From HGM04593 sp045589695 (GTDB lineage Bacteria; Bacteroidota; Bacteroidia; Bacteroidales; Bacteroidaceae), in contig JAZNPP010000049.1 in assembly GCA_045589695.1 (NCBI GenBank), forward strand, positions 1 to 10,113: a stretch of 10,113 nucleotides of DNA, read 5' to 3'. The notes below the pieces were generated by a model that saw only the letters and a list, made by a program, of their open reading frames with translations, ran no database searches and was not told the origin of the DNA. The position numbers and the translations under genes were made by a program. Shown here one piece after another: positions 6,470 to 10,113 of this stretch (position 1 is its first letter; each line of letters begins with the position of its first letter).

Positions 6470-7282
6470 CTAAAGAGCTTCGACAGCGCGCGTGCGGAAC
6501 GATTCTCTCGCCTTGCGGACATAAAGTCTGACGACGTCCGCAGGCAGACGGGACGAGCGCACGAAAGCTCTGGTACGCTCCGGGAACTTCGACAGCGCAG
6601 TCGCCAACAGCCACGCGACTCCCATCCGCACATAGTACGGCTCAGCGCCCTGAACACTACCCTGTTGCGCAACTTCCGGCTTGCCTTTGATAGTTATATA
6701 CGCCGACTTTATGCACCCGAAATCAAGCCTGTCGATGCGTTCAAAAACCCTGTCGAGCCACTCCTCATTAAGGAAATAGCACATTGCCACGACCACAGCG
6801 AAACGCACCTCGAACTCACGCTCCGAGCCAAACCAGCGCTTCAAGAACTCCCACAGAGCAACCTTGTCGGCACGAGCCATCCACTTTGCGTGAGCGCAAT
6901 AGGAATCGCACACAGCCCAATTATCCATCACCGGCACATAATGTTTGAGCATAGACAACCGCTCGTCGAGCGAACACTTTTCGAGGTTGATGAGATAGCC
7001 CCAGACGACGGTCTCCTCGTAGCAGAGACTCTTGTCCGGCACAGACTCGAACGCACGAATAACCTCGGCCCCGTTGGCGCAAATCCGATGCGTTCCATCG
7101 GGCATAACAACCTCGCAGCCTTCACGGAACAAGCGCTTGGCCACTTGCTTAATCCCTGGCGAATGAAGCCCCATGACACGCCTTTCGGGCAACGCATTCA
7201 CCACTCGTAAATGCCCTTCACGATAGCATTCATCCGCCTTGAACCGCTCACAAACCAATGGATGTAAAATTTGGGTAATCAT
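6470..7282 (-). CDS. AlkD-like DNA alkylation repair protein
   Basis: Encodes 270 residues, last gene of the minus-strand operon. The family is made of helical HEAT-like repeats that wrap the DNA. Here MGLHSPGIKQVAKRLF (37-52) matches the family's early G-x-x-x-P-x-x-R/K-x-x-A region, and NWAVCDSYCA has Trp122 and Asp126 at the spacing of the catalytic Trp109 and Asp113 of Bacillus cereus AlkD. The later EFEVRFAVVVAMCYFL and EPYYVRMGVAWLLATAL stretches are typical repeat helices. The enzyme removes positively charged 3-methyladenine and 7-methylguanine without base flipping. The gene begins 14 bp after the stop of the YdeI-like gene. Family call firm; substrate range inferred. Confidence 0.85.
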   Translation of the reverse strand: MITQILHPLVCERFKADECYREGHLRVVNALPERRVMGLHSPGIKQVAKRLFREGCEVVMPDGTHRICANGAEVIRAFESVPDKSLCYEETVVWGYLINLEKCSLDERLSMLKHYVPVMDNWAVCDSYCAHAKWMARADKVALWEFLKRWFGSEREFEVRFAVVVAMCYFLNEEWLDRVFERIDRLDFGCIKSAYITIKGKPEVAQQGSVQGAEPYYVRMGVAWLLATALSKFPERTRAFVRSSRLPADVVRLYVRKARESFRTRAVEAL

Positions 7283-7296
7283 TATTATGAATCTGT

Positions 7297-7638
7297 TTAT
7301 TCAGCCGCCGCCAATGCCCGCCGCCCGGCATCGGTCATCAGACCGCGAGATTCAAGATTGGCGCAGCGTTGTTTATTCAGTTCTGTCCAATGACTGCATT
7401 TGCGGCGAGGAGAGAGACGTTGCGCCAACCGTCCGTCGGGCAGACGTTTCAAAGTAGAGTCAATCCAGCCGAAACAGAGAGCCTCCTCAACTACTTCGAC
7501 ATACGGTATAACGCCGTGAGGCGGCTGCTTGCAGCGTGATGTAACCACCCAACAGACACGTTCAGCCGAATGATTTTCGGCAAGCCAGCGCCTTAGTTCG
7601 GCACGTTCGGAAAAATGCAGCAGATTGACCGTTTCCAT
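7297..7638 (-). CDS. YdeI/OmpD-associated family protein, short form
   Basis: Encodes 113 residues; family members are usually near 190. The N-terminal domain looks intact: LRRWLAENH near 15-23, EVVEEALCFGWIDSTLKRL near 48-66, AQRLSPRRKCSHWTELNKQR near 72-91, then GLMTDAGRRALAAAE, after which a TAA stop falls where full-length members continue for about 70 residues. The stop is followed after 14 bp by the AlkD-like gene, so the C-terminal domain is absent rather than shifted out of frame. It overlaps the MGMT-family gene by one base. Function of the family is poorly known. It is either a functional short form or a decayed gene held in an operon. Confidence 0.75.
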   Translation of the reverse strand: METVNLLHFSERAELRRWLAENHSAERVCWVVTSRCKQPPHGVIPYVEVVEEALCFGWIDSTLKRLPDGRLAQRLSPRRKCSHWTELNKQRCANLESRGLMTDAGRRALAAAE

Positions 7639-7949
7639 CAGAAAAACCTATTCGATTCTTTCTCAAGCAGACGGCGTTTACGCTCAAGTTGCTCACCTTC
7701 ACGTTCGCCGTTATAACCGCCTAACGAGCCGTCGCTCGCCACTACCCTATGACACGGCACGTAAGGCGCGAAAGGATTGCGTTTCAAAGCCTGTCCGACA
7801 GCCTGAGCGCTACGGCAACCGATACGCCTCGCCAATTCGCCATAAGTTATAACAGCGCCTGCCGGAACGTCAAGCAAAGCCAGGTAGACCCTGCGCTGGA
7901 AACCGGTTATCCCAGTTGCGTTCATCACCTTTTCACGTATACGATCCAT
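7638..7949 (-). CDS. MGMT-family O6-alkylguanine-DNA alkyltransferase domain protein
   Basis: Encodes 103 residues, comprising only the C-terminal DNA-binding/active-site domain of the family. FQRRVYLALLDVPAGAVITY (17-36) and the helix containing AQAVGQALKRNPF lead to the active site PCHRVV, with acceptor Cys66, then the ASDGSLGGYNG lid. The cysteine is kept, so it is not an ATL-type protein with Trp at this site, and alkyl transfer is plausible. The residue before AVG, usually an arginine that fills the space of the flipped base, is Gln49. It would directly reverse O6-alkylguanine damage, complementing the AlkD-like enzyme in the same operon. Its start directly abuts the stop of the GNAT gene. 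Confidence 0.88.
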   Translation of the reverse strand: MDRIREKVMNATGITGFQRRVYLALLDVPAGAVITYGELARRIGCRSAQAVGQALKRNPFAPYVPCHRVVASDGSLGGYNGEREGEQLERKRRLLEKESNRFF

Positions 7950-8516
7950 TCACCTTCTTTTTTGCAGATGCCACATACTGTGCCCGAAAAACAGCTTCGT
8001 ACCGACACGCTCGAAACCCAATGAAGAGTACAGTTTTTCAGCCTCAGGGTTACCATAATCGACCAACAGCCCGACACATTCGTGTCCCTCGGCAAAGACA
8101 TTGCAGCAGAAAGCATCGAGCAGCCGACGCCCTATGCCAAGCCCGCGGCATTCGGGCAAAACAGCAAGCGAATCGAGATAGAACTCGCCCTCTCCCGTCT
8201 CATCGGCTACGTTCGGCATACGGCCGGTACGTTTTTCGACAACCTCAAGAGTGCTGCTTCGCAAAGCATGCAGAGCCGCCCCGTCATACCCCACGACAGC
8301 GCCCGCAGGCTTTCCGCCGGCCTCAGCCACCAGAGCATTGCGGTAACTGTACTGAGAACTCTCAAGCGAGGCTATCTCGGCAAGCACACTGATATACTCC
8401 TTGCCGCAATAGGCATGCAGAGCCTCTTCGTCGGCAATGGCCATCGCCACGACATCGGCAATGAACAGAGCGTCATCTACGGTTGCCGGACGTATAATTA
8501 CTTTTTCTTCGTTCAT
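7950..8516 (-). CDS. GNAT-family N-acetyltransferase
   Basis: Encodes 188 residues. The start VIIRPATVDDALFIADVV is typical of GNAT proteins, and motif A is FYLDSLAVLPECRGLGIGRR (112-131), with the acetyl-CoA pyrophosphate loop R124-G-L-G127-I-G129. The C-terminal GNPEAEKLYSSLGFERVGTK is the usual motif B region. It should acetylate an amine on a small molecule or protein using acetyl-CoA; the substrate is unknown. It overlaps the upstream sugar acetyltransferase gene by 4 bp and abuts the MGMT gene without a gap, so it is firmly part of the operon. Confidence 0.88.
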   Translation of the reverse strand: MNEEKVIIRPATVDDALFIADVVAMAIADEEALHAYCGKEYISVLAEIASLESSQYSYRNALVAEAGGKPAGAVVGYDGAALHALRSSTLEVVEKRTGRMPNVADETGEGEFYLDSLAVLPECRGLGIGRRLLDAFCCNVFAEGHECVGLLVDYGNPEAEKLYSSLGFERVGTKLFFGHSMWHLQKRR

Positions 8517-9064
8517 AGCTTCTTTATAACCTTACAGGGATTTCCAACAGCCACACTGTTGTCGGGGATATCCTTTACGACCACACTGCCGCCACCTATC
8601 ACCACGTTGCCGCCTATCGTAACGCCCGGCATGACCTGAACTCCCGCACCGAACCATACGTCATCGCCTACAGTTATCGGGCGAGCATACTCAAGCCCTT
8701 CATTGCGTTCTTTCGCATTCAACGGATGGCCCGCTGTATAAAAACCGCAATTAGGAGCCACAAATACATTCTTCCCGAAGGTGACAGGAGCGCCGTCAAG
8801 AATAACAAGATTATGATTAGAATAGAAATTCTCTCCCAGATGAATGTTATATCCGTAGTCGCACCAGAAAGAGGGTTCGACAGTAACATTCTCGCCGCAA
8901 TCGGCTATTATGGAGCGGAGAAGAGCCTGACGCTCAGCCGCATCGTACTGCAAAGTGTTATATCGCTGGCACTTGATTTTACACGCAGTACGTTCCTGAA
9001 GCAGTTCAAGGTCATAATTAGCGTTGTAGATCTCGCCTTTCAGCATTTTTTCTTTTTCTGTCAT
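8513..9064 (-). CDS. Maltose/galactoside O-acetyltransferase-like protein (left-handed beta-helix)
   Basis: Encodes 183 residues, the normal size for the Maa/LacA group. The N-terminal helices (EKEKMLKGEIYNANYDLEL, 3-21) match the Maa domain, and the rest has hexapeptide repeats forming a left-handed beta-helix, clearest in VTIGGNVVIGGGSVVVKDIP. The catalytic histidine is His113 in YTAGHPL. Such enzymes are cytoplasmic trimers that move acetyl from acetyl-CoA to a sugar hydroxyl. It is the first gene of the five-gene operon, with a leader of only about 14 nt behind a strong promoter. Confidence 0.92.
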   Translation of the reverse strand: MTEKEKMLKGEIYNANYDLELLQERTACKIKCQRYNTLQYDAAERQALLRSIIADCGENVTVEPSFWCDYGYNIHLGENFYSNHNLVILDGAPVTFGKNVFVAPNCGFYTAGHPLNAKERNEGLEYARPITVGDDVWFGAGVQVMPGVTIGGNVVIGGGSVVVKDIPDNSVAVGNPCKVIKKL

Positions 9065-9084
9065 GATTTATACATTACACAATA

Positions 9085-9115
9085 CAAATGTAGCACAAAA
9101 AGATATTATAACAAA
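9085..9115 (-). promoter_or_regulatory. Promoter of the alkylation-repair operon
   Basis: On the minus strand TTTG (9115-9112), a 19-nt spacer and TACATTTG (9092-9085) give a full Bacteroidetes promoter. The predicted start is near 9078, 14 bases before the ATG at 9064. Confidence 0.8.
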
Positions 9116-9228
9116 AAAGAGATCTGAATGACGCCTGACTTGCAAGCGGGAAAAAGCAGCACACTACAGCCCAAATCAAGATTTTAAGAAGTTTTTTAGC
9201 ATTCATGAATTATTTTTTAGAAAAATCA

Positions 9229-9259
9229 TTTGCAAATTAAGAAAATTGCAGTACCTTTG
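9229..9259 (+). promoter_or_regulatory. Promoter of the tRNA locus
   Basis: TTTG (9229-9232), a 19-nt spacer and TACCTTTG (9252-9259) give a full promoter match. The transcript start would be near 9266, about 10 bases before the first tRNA-like copy. The DNA between it and the divergent promoter (9116-9228) holds no gene; a 10-bp palindrome, ATTCATGAAT, lies at 9201-9210. Confidence 0.8.
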
Positions 9260-9275
9260 CACCCGTTATCGCAAT

Positions 9276-9308
9276 GCGGAAACAGTTCAGTTGGTAGAGC
9301 ATGTACAT
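9276..9308 (+). pseudogene. Degenerate tRNA-Gly 5' fragment (unit A)
   Basis: The first 26 bases match the acceptor 5' strand and D-arm of tRNA-Gly with two changes (CAG and TTC where the gene has TAG and CTC). The sequence then jumps to TGTACAT, the end of the repeat linker. It is the shortened, decayed edge copy of the array and cannot form a tRNA. Confidence 0.8.
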
Positions 9309-9383
9309 GCGGAAATAGCTCAGTTGGTAGAGCACAACCTTGCCACAAAAAAATAAGGATACCAACCTTAGCAAGGTATACAT
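9309..9383 (+). repeat. tRNA-Gly 5'-half repeat, unit B
   Basis: Positions 9309-9345 are identical to nucleotides 1-37 of the intact tRNA-Gly(GCC). A 38-nt linker then replaces the 3' half. The linker contains the hairpin ACCTT-AGC-AAGGT and ends TATACAT. There is no T-arm or acceptor 3' strand, so it is not a functional tRNA gene. The linker has seven A in its A-run, against five in unit C. Confidence 0.9.
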
Positions 9384-9456
9384 GCGGAAATAGCTCAGTT
9401 GGTAGAGCACAACCTTGCCACAAAAATAAGGATACCAACCTTAGCAAGGTGTACAT
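9384..9456 (+). repeat. tRNA-Gly 5'-half repeat, unit C
   Basis: Positions 9384-9420 repeat nucleotides 1-37 of tRNA-Gly exactly, followed by a 36-nt linker almost identical to that of unit B but with a shorter A-run and ending TGTACAT. It directly abuts the intact tRNA-Gly gene. At 73 bp it is the same length as the real tRNA gene, perhaps by coincidence. Confidence 0.9.
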
Positions 9457-9529
9457 GCGGAAATAGCTCAGTTGGTAGAGCACAACCTTGCCAAGGTTGG
9501 GGTCGCGAGTTCGAGTCTCGTTTTCCGCT
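9457..9529 (+). tRNA. tRNA-Gly (anticodon GCC)
   Basis: A complete 73-nt cloverleaf: acceptor GCGGAAA/TTTCCGC, D-stem GCTC/GAGC, anticodon arm CAACC-TTGCCAA-GGTTG, variable GGGTC, T-arm with TTCGAGT loop, discriminator T. CCA is not encoded and must be added afterwards. It follows the partial copies with no spacer, so its 5' end must be released from a precursor that carries up to three competing GCGGAA(A) strands. Confidence 0.97.
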
Positions 9530-9549
9530 CTCTTTGAAATTTTGTTTTT

Positions 9550-9593
9550 TCAGCAGCAAAACGTAGTATGCAGATGCAGTATTTTCGTGCTGA
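9550..9593 (+). other. Imperfect hairpin between the tRNA-Gly genes
   Basis: TCAGCA (9550-9555) pairs with TGCTGA (9588-9593), and after a 2x2 internal loop AAAA pairs with TTTT. It lies in the 129-bp spacer between the two intact tRNA-Gly genes, which has no gene and no TAnnTTTG promoter close to the second tRNA. It may guide precursor processing. Confidence 0.4.
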
Positions 9594-9607
9594 TGAACGG
9601 GGAAAGT

Positions 9608-9624
9608 TCACTTTCGCTCAGTGA
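9608..9624 (+). other. Short hairpin in the tRNA-Gly spacer
   Basis: TCACT (9608-9612) pairs with AGTGA (9620-9624) around a 7-nt loop. No T-run follows, so it is not a terminator. A processing signal or a chance fold is possible. Confidence 0.3.
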
Positions 9625-9658
9625 GTGCGGCCGAAAAGTCCAAATTTGCGTATCAAAT

Positions 9659-9731
9659 GCGGAAATAGCTCAGTTGGTAGAGCACAACCTTGCCAAGGTT
9701 GGGGTCGCGAGTTCGAGTCTCGTTTTCCGCT
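9659..9731 (+). tRNA. tRNA-Gly (anticodon GCC), second identical copy
   Basis: All 73 bases are identical to the gene at 9457-9529, with the same anticodon and no encoded CCA. No partial units precede this copy, unlike the first. It probably shares a transcript with the first tRNA-Gly and the two tRNA-Leu genes. Confidence 0.97.
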
Positions 9732-9754
9732 CATAAATGCGTTACTTGCACAAA

Positions 9755-9835
9755 GCCCAGGTGGCGGAATGGTAGACGCGCTCGTTTCAGGTGCGAGTGT
9801 TGAGAGACGTGCAGGTTCGAGTCCTGTTCTGGGCA
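9755..9835 (+). tRNA. tRNA-Leu (anticodon CAG)
   Basis: An 81-nt class II tRNA with acceptor GCCCAGG/TCTGGGC, anticodon arm CTCGT-TTCAGGT-GCGAG, a long variable arm, T-loop TTCGAGT and discriminator A. Reads CUG codons. CCA is not encoded. Confidence 0.95.
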
Positions 9836-9836
9836 C

Positions 9837-9854
9837 GCAAAAACGTCGTTTTGC
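9837..9854 (+). other. Hairpin between the tRNA-Leu genes
   Basis: GCAAAA (9837-9842) pairs with TTTTGC (9849-9854) around ACGTCG. It fills most of the short gap between the two tRNA-Leu genes. No T-run follows; a processing role is possible. Confidence 0.4.
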
Positions 9855-9862
9855 AATAATAT

Positions 9863-9946
9863 GGAGGAGTGGCGGAATTGGTAGACGCGCTACTTTGAGG
9901 GGGTAGTGACCGTTGGGTCGTGTGAGTTCGAGTCTCATCTCCTTCA
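9863..9946 (+). tRNA. tRNA-Leu (anticodon GAG)
   Basis: An 84-nt class II tRNA with acceptor GGAGGAG/CTCCTTC (one G-U pair), anticodon arm CTACT-TTGAGGG-GGTAG, a long variable arm, T-loop TTCGAGT and discriminator A. Reads CUC and CUU codons. CCA is not encoded. Confidence 0.95.
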
Positions 9947-9979
9947 CATTAATCTGGAAATACAAATGCATTAAATAAT

Positions 9980-10054
9980 GCGGAAATAGCTCAGTTGGTA
10001 GAGCACAACCTTGCCACAAAAGAATAAGGGAACCAACCTTTGCAAGGTGTACAT
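9980..10054 (+). repeat. tRNA-Gly 5'-half repeat, unit F (second array)
   Basis: Positions 9980-10016 equal nucleotides 1-37 of tRNA-Gly exactly. The 38-nt linker differs from that of unit B at about five positions, but keeps the hairpin stem ACCTT/AAGGT with loop TGC instead of AGC, and the TGTACAT end. This opens a second array 34 bases after tRNA-Leu(GAG). Confidence 0.9.
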
Positions 10055-10113
10055 GCGGAAATAGCTCAGTTGGTAGAGCACAACCTTGCCACAAAAGAAT
10101 AAGGGAACCAACC
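10055..10113 (+). repeat. tRNA-Gly 5'-half repeat, unit G (cut by window end)
   Basis: Nucleotides 1-37 of tRNA-Gly (10055-10091), then 22 bases identical to the start of the unit F linker, after which the window ends. The array therefore continues; by analogy with the first array an intact tRNA-Gly may follow. Confidence 0.88.

Noticed and set aside
6665..7210. Plus-strand open frame opposite the AlkD-like gene
   Set aside because: It resembles no family and lies wholly within a well-supported minus-strand gene.
9309..9456. Complete tRNA genes with introns
   Set aside because: After the linker there is at most AGGT of the 3' half; T-arm and acceptor 3' strand are missing, so no tRNA could be restored by removing an insert.
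9226..9736. Reading frames repeating CGNSSVGRAQPC across the right end
   Set aside because: They are translations of the tRNA-Gly sequence and its partial copies; this peptide is a well-known artefact of tRNA genes read as protein.
9276..10113. CRISPR array
   Set aside because: The repeated part is a tRNA half, the intervening linkers are near-identical rather than unique, and no cas gene is present.

Overview
The window looks like a chromosomal segment from a Bacteroidales bacterium, probably Prevotella-like. Several promoters match the Bacteroidetes form (TTTG or TTG about -33, then 18-20 nt, then TAnnTTTG). Shine-Dalgarno sites are weak, and the gene content fits: a Wzi-type outer-membrane protein, a lipocalin-like lipoprotein, a stand-alone four-helix-bundle (S23) protein and tRNAs without encoded CCA. 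The genus is an inference; no rRNA or species marker is present.

Layout. Positions 1-600 hold no convincing gene. They contain a hairpin-rich block, a terminator-like hairpin, a possible leftward promoter and a cluster of TGTCA/TGACA half-sites. From 613 a promoter drives a Wzi-family protein and an overlapping lipoprotein gene. Between 2507 and 3050 lies what looks like an inserted cassette: an AT-rich four-helix-bundle gene between TTGAGAG-type repeats, followed by a heptamer array that also forms the 3' end of the convergent EamA transporter gene (3042-3959, minus). A DUF1295 membrane protein (4072-4875) is divergent from the transporter.

From 4895 a strong promoter drives glutathione-peroxidase-like protein, an OhrR-type MarR regulator with its redox cysteine, and two small uncharacterised proteins. 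A near-perfect OhrR-box-like palindrome sits at the expected start of transcription, so the operon is probably peroxide-induced and autoregulated. Convergent to it, a tightly packed minus-strand operon reads from 9115 down to 6470: sugar O-acetyltransferase, GNAT acetyltransferase, MGMT-family alkyltransferase, a short YdeI/OmpD-associated protein and an AlkD-like glycosylase. Two of its products repair alkylated DNA.

The right end (9229-10113) is a tRNA locus with two identical tRNA-Gly(GCC) genes, tRNA-Leu(CAG) and tRNA-Leu(GAG). Interleaved are tandem 73-75 bp units, each an exact copy of nucleotides 1-37 of the tRNA-Gly followed by a 36-38 nt linker instead of the 3' half. The linkers differ between the two arrays, but all the full 5' halves are identical. 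The second array runs off the window. This is the most unusual structure here, and I know of no described system that matches it.
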